Assembly (NCBI GenBank): GCA_046566145.1
Contig: JBKHXF010000021.1
Span: forward strand, 1 to 64,000
Reading direction: 5' to 3'
DNA length: 64,000 nucleotides
Origin: JBKHXF01 sp046566145
GTDB taxonomy: Bacteria; Actinomycetota; Nitriliruptoria; Nitriliruptorales; Nitriliruptoraceae
Made by a program: the position numbers and the translations under genes. The notes under the pieces are model-generated. The model made no database searches. It worked only from the letters and a program-made list of their open reading frames with translations, and had not been told where the DNA came from. Shown in pieces: positions 29,243 through 37,442 of the stretch (position 1 is the first letter of the stretch; each line of letters starts with the position of its first letter).

Positions 29243-30739
29243 TCACGGGACCCGGAGGAACCACCCGTCCGCGGTCCAGCCGTCACCGGTGAACCCGTCG
29301 CCGCTCGGCGTCAGCCGCATCCCGCCCCAGAGCAGGACCCCGCCGTCGACGGGGACGACCGCCGAGAAGTCGATGTGGCTGACGCGGCGGCCGGGGTCGA
29401 GCGCCGGCGCGACGGTGTCGCGGCCGGGTCGCACGACGTCCACCGGCCGCCACGCCCCGTCGGCTTCAGGCGCCGAGACGCGCGACCAGAGCGCCCGGCC
29501 CCACGCCGCAGCCGGGAGCTCCTCCGAGGGGCGCTGGCCCACCTCGGCGCGGACCCAGCGGTCGGCGGCCTCGTCGTGGGTCCAGACGGTGCCACCGGTC
29601 TCGTCGGCGTCGTCGACCGCGACCGCGCCGGCGGCGTCGGTGACGACGAACCGGGCGTCCGCCGGCGCCGAGGTGATCGGGGTCCACGTCCCGGCGGCGA
29701 GGTCGAGCCACGCGCCGTCGCGGAACTGCTCCAGCGGCTGGGTCGTCGCGCCGCCGGCGATGAGCACGCGGTCGCCGTCGAGGCGGGCGGTCGGCTGCGC
29801 GTCGCCGTACGAGAACCAGCGGGCCGACAGCGGGGCGGTGGGGAGGACGGTCCAGCGGTCCGTGGCGCGGTCGTACACGGCCCCGTCGGCGACGAGCTGC
29901 TCCTGGCGTCCGGCCGGCGGGTCGAGGTCGGTGCCGCCACCCCACACCACGAGCCGGTCGTCGTCCCAGGCGATGGCGGCGCCGGAGCGCGCGGTGAGGG
30001 GGAACTCGCCCATGCGCGTCCAGCCGGTCGCGGCGGTCCAGCGTGCCCCGTCGGCCCGTGGGCTGGCCTGGTCCGTCTCTCCCCCCCAGACGAGGAGCTC
30101 GGTGCCGTCCCACGAGATGGCAGCCGGGGTGCGGGCCGTCAACGGGGCTGGCGGGATACGGGTCCACGTGCCCGTGTCGAGGTCGTGCACGGCGCCGTCC
30201 ATCAGCGGGGTCGAGACGGCGGTCGTGGCACCCGGGAGGGACGACTCCGGCCGGCCGCCGAAGACGACGACCGTGGCGCCGGCGATGCGCGGGTGGGCGC
30301 CGAGGCGCGGGGAGAACGGCGCCGGCGGGAGCCCGGTCCAGCGGTCTGTGCGGGCGTCCCAGACGGCACCGTCGTCCCGGTGGGTGCTCCCAGACTCGAA
30401 CGCCGCCGGCTCCGCCTCGCCGCCCCACAGCACGACCCGGGTCCCGTCGGTCGCGGAGCGGGGCGACTCCCGCGGGGTCAGCGGCGACTCCGCGACCGGG
30501 ACCCACGAGAGCTCGGCGGAGGCGTCGCCCGGGCCCTCGCCGATCACGGGGAGGTCGGGCCGCGACACGATGCCGACGACGGAGGTGACGCCGGCGAGGA
30601 GCACGACGACGGCGGCCGCGCCGGCGGCCGTCCGCTTCGTCCGGCGGCGTCGCAGGCCGCGGCGCAGCAGCGCCTCGGCGTCGGGGGCGGTCGGCTCGGT
30701 GGGCACGCCGCGGTCGAGGAGGTCGTGGAGGTCAGGCAC
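29243..30739 (-). CDS. Membrane-anchored kelch-type beta-propeller protein, probable sigma partner
   Basis: 498 residues. A 36-residue cytoplasmic segment (VPDLHDLLDRG, then AEALLRRGLRRRRTKR) precedes one transmembrane helix (about 37-58) and a large extracytoplasmic domain. That domain has repeated kelch-like blades, for example VVLWGGE, VVVFGGR, LLVWGGE, RLVVWGGG, VLIAGG and VLLWGG, each followed by a Trp/Thr-rich strand. The GTG start at 30739 overlaps the ECF sigma gene by eight bases. By analogy with sigma/anti-sigma pairs the short N-terminal tail may bind the sigma factor and the propeller may sense a ligand; no zinc motif is present. Ends about 295 bases from the DUF222 start. Confidence 0.8.
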   Translation of the reverse strand: MPDLHDLLDRGVPTEPTAPDAEALLRRGLRRRRTKRTAAGAAAVVVLLAGVTSVVGIVSRPDLPVIGEGPGDASAELSWVPVAESPLTPRESPRSATDGTRVVLWGGEAEPAAFESGSTHRDDGAVWDARTDRWTGLPPAPFSPRLGAHPRIAGATVVVFGGRPESSLPGATTAVSTPLMDGAVHDLDTGTWTRIPPAPLTARTPAAISWDGTELLVWGGETDQASPRADGARWTAATGWTRMGEFPLTARSGAAIAWDDDRLVVWGGGTDLDPPAGRQEQLVADGAVYDRATDRWTVLPTAPLSARWFSYGDAQPTARLDGDRVLIAGGATTQPLEQFRDGAWLDLAAGTWTPITSAPADARFVVTDAAGAVAVDDADETGGTVWTHDEAADRWVRAEVGQRPSEELPAAAWGRALWSRVSAPEADGAWRPVDVVRPGRDTVAPALDPGRRVSHIDFSAVVPVDGGVLLWGGMRLTPSGDGFTGDGWTADGWFLRVP

Positions 30740-31289
30740 GGGTCTGCTCCTCGTCGTGCTCGCGGTCGTGCTCGAGCGTCGGGTCGAACGTGAAGGCCCC
30801 ACGCAGGGCGGTGACGGCCTGGTGGGTGAGCGCCCGGACGGTGCCGGCGTCGACGCCCATGACGGCGCCGGCCTCGTCGGCCGACATCCCGTCCCAGTAG
30901 CGCAGCACCACGGCCTCGCGCTGCCGGCGGGGCAGGGCTGCCACGGCCGCGCGGACCGCCGCGCCGTCCTCCGCGCCGTCGACGCCGGGGGCGCCGTCGG
31001 CGGCCGCATCCCCCACGGTGAGCCGCTCGAGGCGGGCCCGGGCGCGGCGCTCGGCGACGCGCCGGCGGATCCACGAGTTGGCGTGGTTGAGCGCAACCCG
31101 GGTCACCCAGGCGCGCGGGTCCTCGATGGGAGGGCTGCCGGCCCAGCGCTCGCACAGGGCGACGAGCACCTCGTTGGCGAGCTCCTCGGCGACCCACGGG
31201 TCGCCGGTGTGCAGCGTGAGGATCCCGACGAGCCGTCGGTGCTCCCGCTCGCAGACGGCCGTCACGGCCGCGCGGTCCCCTGCCTGCAT
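30732..31289 (-). CDS. ECF sigma factor
   Basis: 185 residues. Region 2 is EREHRRLVGILTLHTGDPWVAEELANEVLVALCERW plus PRAWVTRVALNHANSW; region 4 is LPRRQREAVVLRYWDGMSADEAGAVMGVDAGTVRALTHQAVTALR. A basic linker and acidic insert separate them. The C-terminal tail is acidic (FDPTLEHDREHDEEQTRA). ATG 31289 has AGG at a suitable distance; the codon before it is GTG, an equally possible start. Overlaps the membrane propeller gene, which likely regulates it. Confidence 0.88.
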   Translation of the reverse strand: MQAGDRAAVTAVCEREHRRLVGILTLHTGDPWVAEELANEVLVALCERWAGSPPIEDPRAWVTRVALNHANSWIRRRVAERRARARLERLTVGDAAADGAPGVDGAEDGAAVRAAVAALPRRQREAVVLRYWDGMSADEAGAVMGVDAGTVRALTHQAVTALRGAFTFDPTLEHDREHDEEQTRA

Positions 31290-31445
31290 CACCAGCCTGT
31301 CGTGTCGTGACGTCCGGCGTCTCGCTGGACGTCCCCGTGTGCCGGCCGGTCCGGGCCGTCACCGGGGAGGTCGCACGAGCGCATCGTCGCGTGTAGTCGG
31401 CTCGTCCGCCCGCGCACCGGGCGCACACTGGCGGACGGCCCGGCC

Positions 31446-31451
31446 TACGGT
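31446..31451 (+). promoter_or_regulatory. -10 element of the DUF2277 gene
   Basis: TACGGT, 51 nt before the GTG at 31503. Confidence 0.4.
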
Positions 31452-31502
31452 GCGCTCCCCCCCGCGGCGCCCCCGCGTCGCCCCCGACAGGAGCCGTCGC
31501 CC

Positions 31503-31793
31503 GTGTGCCGCTCGATCCGGACCCTCCGCCCGCCGCAGGTCGACGAGGTCACGACCGGCGACGTCGAGGCGGCCGCCCGCCAGTACGTCCGCAAGCTCTC
31601 GGGGTTCCGGGAGCCGGCGGCGCACAACCGCGCCGCGTTCGACGCGGCCGTCGCCGAGGTGGCGGCGTCGACCCGCCGGCTGCTCGAGGCGCTCGAGGTG
31701 CAGGGGCAGGACCCGGTGACCGTGGTCGACGGCCCGGAGCGGCCGCCGGCGCGAGGGGCTACAGGCTCCCGCGGACGTACGCCCCGCCGATGA
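31503..31793 (+). CDS. DUF2277 family protein
   Basis: 96 residues opening MCRSIRTLRPP and continuing EVTTGDVEAAARQYVRKLSGFREPAAHNRAAFDAAVAEVA, the conserved pattern of the small DUF2277 proteins (start MCRSIKxLR, then a helical core). Function unknown; the invariant Met-Cys start and the R(K)LSG motif are intact. GTG start with AGGAGCC upstream. The Arg/Gly-rich last 11 codons overlap the end of the convergent membrane protein gene by 35 bases. Confidence 0.8.
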   Translation: MCRSIRTLRPPQVDEVTTGDVEAAARQYVRKLSGFREPAAHNRAAFDAAVAEVAASTRRLLEALEVQGQDPVTVVDGPERPPARGATGSRGRTPRR

Positions 31794-32247
31794 CGTACGC
31801 GCCGATGGCCGACAGCGTCCCGAGCACGGTCAGCACGGCGAGCGCCCGCGCCCGGGTCTCGTCGGAGCGCCAGCCGATCCACGACGCGGCGAGGAACCCG
31901 CCGAGCGGCAGGACCCCGCCGACGTAGTGGATGTAGAGCTGGGCCGTGCCGAGGCCCTGGTCGAGGAGCTTGATCCCGACGAGCACCTGCACCATCAGCA
32001 CGACCTGGGTGCCGACCAGCAGCAGGCGGCCGGGCAGGTCGAGGCCGCGCCGGCGGACGCCGAGGGCCACCAGCCAGGCGCTCGTGGCGAGGAGCAGCAC
32101 GACGACCGTCAGCCCGAGCGTGCGGTGGAACGCGGGGGAGACGTAGAGGTTGTCGATGATCCCGTCCTGCGGGGCGATGCGCGGGTCGCCGCCGCCCTCG
32201 GAGGCCTCGGTGGCGAGCAGCAGCAGGGCGGCGGGGACGGTGGGCAC
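31759..32247 (-). CDS. Four-helix membrane protein
   Basis: 162 residues. After a short outside segment (EASEGGGDPRIAPQDGIIDNLYVSPAFHRTLG) there are four transmembrane helices with LLLVGTQVVLMVQVLVGIKLL and IHYVGGVLPLGGFLAASWIGW. Single histidines in two helices could in principle bind heme, as in small heme-handling membrane proteins, but no family is recognised. GTG at 32247. Overlaps the DUF2277 gene tail to tail. Confidence 0.65.
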   Translation of the reverse strand: MPTVPAALLLLATEASEGGGDPRIAPQDGIIDNLYVSPAFHRTLGLTVVVLLLATSAWLVALGVRRRGLDLPGRLLLVGTQVVLMVQVLVGIKLLDQGLGTAQLYIHYVGGVLPLGGFLAASWIGWRSDETRARALAVLTVLGTLSAIGAYVIGGAYVRGSL

Positions 32248-32419
32248 GAGGTGGCTCCGGGACGGGGCGGTGGGGCGGGCGTGACGGGGGCGGGCGGGCC
32301 GTGCGCGGGAGTGAACCAGCGGCAGGCATCACCGCGCCCCCCGACGAAGTCCTCCCCGTCCGACCCGACCACTCCACGAGGTCGCCACGCCGGCGGACCT
32401 CGAGACGAACGGCACCCCC

Positions 32420-34048
32420 GTGCGCACCCGCCCCCTCGTCAGCCTCGCCGCCGCGGCGCTCGCTGCCTCCCTGCTGCTCGCCGCGGCGCCCGGCCACGAC
32501 GCGCGGCTCGACCTCGCGCCGGCGGCCGCCGGCGTCCTGCAGGGCGACCTCGGTCCGGCGCCGGCGGGCGACCCGCTCGACGTCGCCACGCAGGTCCTCG
32601 CCCGGCACGCCGCGGCGCTGGGCGTCGACGCCGGCGCCTTCGTGCTCGACCACGTCCGGGTCTCCGACCTCGGCACGCACGTGCGTGGGCACGAGGTCCG
32701 GGACGGGGTGCGGGTGCTCGACTCGTCGGCCGCGGTGCACGTCGTCGACGGCCGGGTCGTGAAGGTCGAGGCCCGTGGGGTCGCCCTGCCGGGGACGGCC
32801 GCGCCGGCGGCGGTGCCCGCCGACGTCGCCCGCGCGACCGCGCTCGCCCTCGAGGGGGTCACCGAGACGGTGACGCCGCCGGCGGTGGAGCGCTGGCTGG
32901 TCGACCTCGGGACGGGCGCGCTGACCGACGTGTGGCGCGTGACCTTCACGTCGCTCGCGCCGGCGGTCGCCGCGCAGGTCGACGTCGATGCGGCCACCGG
33001 CGTCGTCCTCGCCGTGGAGGAGGGCGTCCACCACGCCGGGGAGCGGGCCGAGGCCGAGGCGCTGCTGTTCGACCCGAACCCGATCGTGATGGCGAAGGAC
33101 AACCGGCTGCGCCAGACCGGGTTCGACACCGCCGGCGTCGACTCCGACGTGAGCCTCGCCGCCGACGCGCTGCTCGAGCTCCGGCCGATCCGCGAGTACG
33201 ACGCGGCGCTGGCGCTGACCGGCCGGCTCGTCGGCCCGTGGGTGGACGTCATCGGTGCCGGGCCGTACGCCGCCGGCGCGTTCCCGACGACCAAGACCGA
33301 CCCGCGCTTCGAGGGCGCGATGGCGTACCACCACATCGACGCGATGCAGCGCTACTTCCGGGACGTGCTCGGCCTCGAGGAGATCAACGCCGAGTCGCAG
33401 CTCACGGTCGCGCTGCCGGTGGTCGGCTTCGACAACTCGTTCTACCAGCCGGCCAACGACCTGCTGCTGTTCGGCGCCGGCGGCGTCGACGACGCCGAGG
33501 ACGCCGAGGTCATCGCCCACGAGCTCGGCCACGCGATCCACCACGACCAGGTCCCCGGCTGGGGCGCGCGTCCCGAGGGCGGCGCGATGGGCGAGGGCTT
33601 CGGCGACCTCCTCGCGGCGGCCTACTTCGCTCGGGTGTCGGAGGGGTTCCAGGACACCTGCATCATGGACTGGGACGCGGTGTCGTACAGCAGCGCGAAC
33701 CCGCCGTGCCTGCGTCGCGCCGACCGCACCAAGCAGTACCCGGCGGACAAGGTCAACCAGGTCCACGCCGACGGCGAGTTCTGGTCGGCGCTGCTGTGGC
33801 GCATCCGGGGCCGGCTCGTGACGGCCGAGGAGGCGGCGGACCTCGGCGACGAGCAGGCCGTGGCCCGCCTCGCCTCCGACCGGGTGCTGCACCTCGTGCT
33901 CTCGAGCCACGAGCTGCTGTCGCCGACCGCCGAGTTCAGGGACGCGGTCGACGCGCTGCGGCAGGCCGCCACCCTGACCGGGCACCCGGAGTGGGACGCG
34001 ATCATCACGTCCGAGGCGGACCGCACCGGGATGCCCTACAGCCGCTGA
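32420..34048 (+). CDS. Secreted fungalysin-like (M36) metalloprotease
   Basis: 542 residues with a signal peptide (about 1-25), an FTP-type propeptide (about 55-200; VRVLDSSAAVHVVDGRVVKV) and a zinc protease domain. The zinc site is His367-Glu368-Leu-Gly-His371 (VIAHELGHAIHHD), with the third ligand and helper residues in GEGFGDLLAAAYFA, the M36/thermolysin glutamate motif. GAMAYHHIDAMQRYFRDVLG and SFYQPANDLLLFG are typical of the family. Predicted to be self-processed outside the cell. GTG at 32420. Confidence 0.85.
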   Translation: MRTRPLVSLAAAALAASLLLAAAPGHDARLDLAPAAAGVLQGDLGPAPAGDPLDVATQVLARHAAALGVDAGAFVLDHVRVSDLGTHVRGHEVRDGVRVLDSSAAVHVVDGRVVKVEARGVALPGTAAPAAVPADVARATALALEGVTETVTPPAVERWLVDLGTGALTDVWRVTFTSLAPAVAAQVDVDAATGVVLAVEEGVHHAGERAEAEALLFDPNPIVMAKDNRLRQTGFDTAGVDSDVSLAADALLELRPIREYDAALALTGRLVGPWVDVIGAGPYAAGAFPTTKTDPRFEGAMAYHHIDAMQRYFRDVLGLEEINAESQLTVALPVVGFDNSFYQPANDLLLFGAGGVDDAEDAEVIAHELGHAIHHDQVPGWGARPEGGAMGEGFGDLLAAAYFARVSEGFQDTCIMDWDAVSYSSANPPCLRRADRTKQYPADKVNQVHADGEFWSALLWRIRGRLVTAEEAADLGDEQAVARLASDRVLHLVLSSHELLSPTAEFRDAVDALRQAATLTGHPEWDAIITSEADRTGMPYSR

Positions 34049-34100
34049 GCCCGGCCCACCTCGGGGTCGACTGGGAGCCGGCCGCGACGAGGGCCCGCGC

Positions 34101-34106
34101 TACGGT
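34101..34106 (+). promoter_or_regulatory. -10 element of the PHP gene
   Basis: TACGGT in CGCTACGGTCCG, 57 nt before the GTG at 34164. Confidence 0.4.
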
Positions 34107-34163
34107 CCGCGGCCCGCCAGACGCATGCCCCCGCCCACGGGGGCACCCACGACAGGGGGAGCC

Positions 34164-35009
34164 GTGGCCGGCTTCGACATGCACTCGCACACGGACCTCT
34201 CCGACGGGACGACCACGCCGGAGCAGAACGTCGCCGACGCGGTCCGGCTCGGGCTCGAGGGCCTCGCCGTCACCGACCACGACACCACCGCCCCGTTCGA
34301 CCGGGCCATCGCGGCGGCGGAGGGGACCGGCCTCGAGATCGTCCCGGGCGTCGAGTTCTCCGCCGAGCACGACGGGACGTCGGTGCACGTCCTCGGCTTC
34401 TGGGTGTCCGCCACCGACGCCGACCTGCAGGCCGAGATGGACCGGCTGCGCAACGAACGCGAGCGCCGCGCCGAGCAGATCGTCGAACGGTTCAACGCGC
34501 TGCCCGAGCCGATCCCGGTCACGATCGTCCGCGTTCGGGAGCTCGCCGGCGAGGCGCCGATCGGACGACCGCACATCGCGAAGGCCGTCGTCGAGACCGG
34601 GATGGTCCCCGACGAGCGGGCCGTGTTCGACCGCTACCTCGCCGACGACGGGCCCTGCTACGTGCCGAAGTACGCGGTGGACCCGGTCCGGGCGGTCGAG
34701 CTGCTCCGCGGCGCCGGCGGCGTCGCCGTCGTGGCCCACCCCGGGCTGTTCGGCAACCGCCGCGCCGACGACCCGGGGCTGCCCGACGACGTCGTCGAGT
34801 CCATGGCGGCGGCGGGGATGGGCGGGATCGAGGCCGCCCACCCCGACCACACCGACGCGCACCGGGCCCGCTACACCGACCTGGCGCGGGCGCTCGACCT
34901 CGTCGTCACCGCCGGCTCCGACTACCACGGCGAGGCCAAGACGAACCGGCTCGGGTCGGCCACGACCGCACGCGACGTGGTCGAGTCCCTGCGCGCCCGG
35001 CGCGGGTGA
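34164..35009 (+). CDS. PHP-domain phosphoesterase (TrpH/RNase AM-like)
   Basis: 281 residues, a single PHP barrel. Metal ligands are in HSHTDLSDG (near the N-terminus), TDHDT, PGVEFSAE, GRPHIA, AHPG and GSDYHG; all typical PHP motifs are present. Relatives include the 5'-3' exoribonuclease/3',5'-nucleotide bisphosphate phosphatase YciV (RnaAM). Either activity is possible. GTG at 34164 has GGGGGA upstream. Confidence 0.88.
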   Translation: MAGFDMHSHTDLSDGTTTPEQNVADAVRLGLEGLAVTDHDTTAPFDRAIAAAEGTGLEIVPGVEFSAEHDGTSVHVLGFWVSATDADLQAEMDRLRNERERRAEQIVERFNALPEPIPVTIVRVRELAGEAPIGRPHIAKAVVETGMVPDERAVFDRYLADDGPCYVPKYAVDPVRAVELLRGAGGVAVVAHPGLFGNRRADDPGLPDDVVESMAAAGMGGIEAAHPDHTDAHRARYTDLARALDLVVTAGSDYHGEAKTNRLGSATTARDVVESLRARRG

Positions 35010-35020
35010 AACGCCGCCGC

Positions 35021-35052
35021 CCTGTCCGAACGGCCGTGGTAGAACGGACAGG
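35021..35052. promoter_or_regulatory. Inverted repeat upstream of the FHA-LuxR gene
   Basis: CCTGTCCG and CGGACAGG, perfect 8-bp arms separated by 16 bases, about 125 nt before the TTG start. The arrangement suits an operator for a dimer; the encoded LuxR-type domain is the obvious candidate. Transcript attenuation by the hairpin is the alternative. Confidence 0.4.
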
Positions 35053-35176
35053 ACGGTCGACCACACGGGACCGTGGCACGTCCTCGGCCGAACGGCGAGA
35101 GTGTCAGGCGCCCGGTCGGAGGGCGGCGCCACCCGGCACCCACCACGCCCTCGACCCCGTCCACGGAGGTCCCACG

Positions 35177-35755
35177 TTGCCCGAGGTCCAGAAGGCCCAG
35201 AAGATCGTCCCGGTCCCCACGCTGCACTTCAGCGAGGGCCCGTTGGCGGGCAAGGTCATCCGGATCGACCAGGACGAGGCGACCCTGGGTCGGCGCGAGG
35301 ACAACGCCTACGTCGTCGACGACCCGCGGGTCTCGCGCGTCCACGCGGAGCTGCGCAAGGAGGCCGGCTCGGTCATCATCACCGACCTCGGCTCCTCCGG
35401 CGGCACCAAGCTCAACGGCGAGGAGCTGAGCGGCCCCGCCGTCATCAAGCACGGCGACAAGCTCTCGTTCGGCCCCCTGACCGCCCAGTTCGAGGATCCC
35501 GCCGCGGCCGCGCAGCGCGAGGACGCCACCATGGTGTTCGAGGTCCCGAAGATCGAGACCGGCCCGCACCTCTCGCCGCGCCAGCAGCAGGTCCTCGAGC
35601 TCATGGCCGAGGGCATGACCAACGCCGAGATCGGCGACCAGCTCGGCGTCACCGAGCGGACCGTCAAGGCGTACGCGCAGGAGCTCTACGACAAGCTCGG
35701 CGTCCGCAACCGCGCCGGCGCCGTCGCCGAGGCCGCCAAGCTCGGCCTGCTCTGA
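35177..35755 (+). CDS. FHA domain fused to LuxR-type HTH
   Basis: 192 residues. The N-terminal FHA domain (about 12-108) has the phosphothreonine-binding set: Gly38-Arg39, Ser53-x-x-His56 (RVSRVHAEL) and Asn80-Gly81 (KLNGEEL). After a short linker, residues 131-190 form a LuxR/NarL HTH (LSPRQQQVLELMAEGMTNAEIGDQLGVTERTVK). This would be a transcription factor controlled by binding a Thr-phosphorylated partner rather than by Asp phosphorylation. TTG at 35177 is set by GGAGG seven bases upstream. A strong terminator follows. Confidence 0.88.
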   Translation: MPEVQKAQKIVPVPTLHFSEGPLAGKVIRIDQDEATLGRREDNAYVVDDPRVSRVHAELRKEAGSVIITDLGSSGGTKLNGEELSGPAVIKHGDKLSFGPLTAQFEDPAAAAQREDATMVFEVPKIETGPHLSPRQQQVLELMAEGMTNAEIGDQLGVTERTVKAYAQELYDKLGVRNRAGAVAEAAKLGLL

Positions 35756-35768
35756 CCCGCACGACCAC

Positions 35769-35799
35769 CGCGCCCCGGGCCCTCGTGGCCCGGGGCGCG
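35769..35799 (+). terminator. Terminator of the FHA-LuxR gene
   Basis: Perfect 13-bp stem CGCGCCCCGGGCC/GGCCCGGGGCGCG with a 5-base loop, 14 bases after the stop. Confidence 0.8.
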
Positions 35800-35814
35800 C
35801 GCGTGGCCGGGGGC

Positions 35815-35820
35815 TAGGCT
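35815..35820 (+). promoter_or_regulatory. -10 element of the HerA-like/ParA/zinc-ribbon cluster
   Basis: TAGGCT, 42 nt before the GTG at 35862 and right after the upstream terminator. Confidence 0.45.
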
Positions 35821-35861
35821 CGGCCGCGACCCGTGTGCCCCCGAGACAGGACAGCGCGCCC

Positions 35862-37433
35862 GTGGCGGACCTCGACGCCGAGCTCGCAGCCGGTTACGGC
35901 TTCGACGACGCCGCCGTCATCCTCGGTCGGCCGCTCGACCCGGACCTGCAGGGCACCCGCAACGAGCACTACGTCCAGGTGCCCCTGCGCTCCCTGACCA
36001 AGCACGGGCTCATCGCGGGCGCCACCGGCACCGGCAAGACCAAGACGCTCCAGCTCGTCGCCGAGCAGCTGTCCCGTGCGGGCGTGCCCGTCTTCCTCGC
36101 CGACCTCAAGGGCGACCTCACCGGTCTGGCCGAGCCGAGCCCCGGCGCCGGGTTCATCGACGAGCGCATGTCGGGCATGGACCTGCCCTGGACGCCGGAG
36201 TCGTTCCCGGTCGAGCTGCTGTCGATCACGGGCAACCGCGGGACGCCGCTGCGCGTGCCGGTCAGCTCGTTCGGGCCGCTGCTGCTCGCCAAGGTGATGG
36301 ACTGCACCGAGGTCCAGGAGTCGGTGCTGCAGGTCATCTTCCGGTACGCGGACGAGGCCGGGCTCGCGCTGCTCGACCTCGAGGACCTCGTCGCGCTGCT
36401 CAAGCACCTCACCTCCGAGGAGGGCGAGGAGGTGCAGGCCGAGTACGGGGGGATGTCGTCGCAGACCCTCAACGTCCTGCTGCGCAAGGCCATGGAGCTC
36501 GAGACCCAGGGTGCCGAGCAGTTCTTCGGCGAGCCCGAGTTCGACGTGGCCGACCTGAAGCGGACGCGCGACGGCAAGGGCGTCGTGTCGGTGATGAACC
36601 TCACCGACGTGCAGACCCAGCCGCGCATCTTCTCGACGTTCATGATGTGGCTGCTCGCCGAGGTGTACGAGACCTCGCCGGAGCAGGGCGACGTCGACAA
36701 GCCCGACCTCGTCTTCTTCTTCGACGAGGCCCACCTGCTGTTCGAGGGGGCGTCGAAGGCGCTGCTCGAGTCCGTCGAGCTGACCGTGCGGATGATCCGC
36801 TCCAAGGGCGTCGGGGTGTTCTTCGTCACGCAGGCGCCCACCGACCTCCCCGACGACGTGCTCGGCCAGCTCGGCAACCGGGTGCAGCACGCCCTGCGCG
36901 CCTTCACGCCCCAGGACCAGAAGGCGATGAAGGCCACCGCCCAGACCTTCCCGGTGAGCGAGCACTACGACGTGCTCGGCGCGCTGACGGGGCTCGGCGT
37001 CGGCGAGGCGCTCGTGACCGTGCTGGGACCGAAGGGCGCCCCGACCCCGTCCACCCCCACGCGGCTGATGGCGCCGGTGTCGCTGATGGACCCGGTCGAC
37101 GACGCCACCGTCGCGCGGCTGGTGGGGGAGAGCGAGCTCGCCAGCAAGTACGCGGTGGAGCTGGACCGCGAGTCCGCCGCCGAGCTCCTCGCCGCCCGCG
37201 CCGAGGCCCGCGCGAAGGCGGCGTCGGAGGTCGAGGCCGCCGAGGCCGAGCGGAAGGCGATCGAGCGGCACCACGACGAGGCGGAGCGCTCCGCCGGCCG
37301 GCGCACCACCACGTCCCGCTCGCGGTCCCGCGAGACCGCCACCGAGAAGGCGCTGAAGTCCGCCGCCTCCTCGATCGGGCGCGAGGTCGGACGGCAGCTC
37401 ATCCGGGGCATCCTCGGCAACCTCAAGCGCTAA
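35862..37433 (+). CDS. HerA/YjgR-like (DUF853) ATPase
   Basis: 523 residues. Walker A GATGTGKT (about 53-60) follows LTKHGLIA; LVFFFDEAHLLF is Walker B with the catalytic glutamate; VFFVTQAPTDLPDDVLGQLGNRVQHALRAFTP is the arginine-finger/sensor region of FtsK-HerA ATPases. The architecture is the DUF853 (YjgR) group, hexameric DNA- or protein-pumping motors of unclear role. The C-terminus is a long Lys/Arg/Glu-rich helix. It precedes a ParA gene by nine bases, implying an operon. Confidence 0.88.
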   Translation: MADLDAELAAGYGFDDAAVILGRPLDPDLQGTRNEHYVQVPLRSLTKHGLIAGATGTGKTKTLQLVAEQLSRAGVPVFLADLKGDLTGLAEPSPGAGFIDERMSGMDLPWTPESFPVELLSITGNRGTPLRVPVSSFGPLLLAKVMDCTEVQESVLQVIFRYADEAGLALLDLEDLVALLKHLTSEEGEEVQAEYGGMSSQTLNVLLRKAMELETQGAEQFFGEPEFDVADLKRTRDGKGVVSVMNLTDVQTQPRIFSTFMMWLLAEVYETSPEQGDVDKPDLVFFFDEAHLLFEGASKALLESVELTVRMIRSKGVGVFFVTQAPTDLPDDVLGQLGNRVQHALRAFTPQDQKAMKATAQTFPVSEHYDVLGALTGLGVGEALVTVLGPKGAPTPSTPTRLMAPVSLMDPVDDATVARLVGESELASKYAVELDRESAAELLAARAEARAKAASEVEAAEAERKAIERHHDEAERSAGRRTTTSRSRSRETATEKALKSAASSIGREVGRQLIRGILGNLKR

Positions 37434-37442
37434 GGGGGGCTC

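Noticed and set aside
34049..34163. Terminator between the M36 protease and PHP genes
   Set aside because: No convincing stem of eight or more base pairs could be paired in this stretch.
35134..35161. Possible tRNA or small RNA in gaps such as 35010-35176 and 61312-61523
   Set aside because: No TTCRANY loop, cloverleaf or matching acceptor arms are seen; the gaps hold only promoters, hairpins or GC-rich spacers.
31927..35817. Plus-strand open frame of about 1300 codons across 31.9-35.8 kb
   Set aside because: It runs out of frame through the M36, PHP and FHA-LuxR genes and encodes a basic Arg/Pro-rich string; the overlapping genes have clear families.
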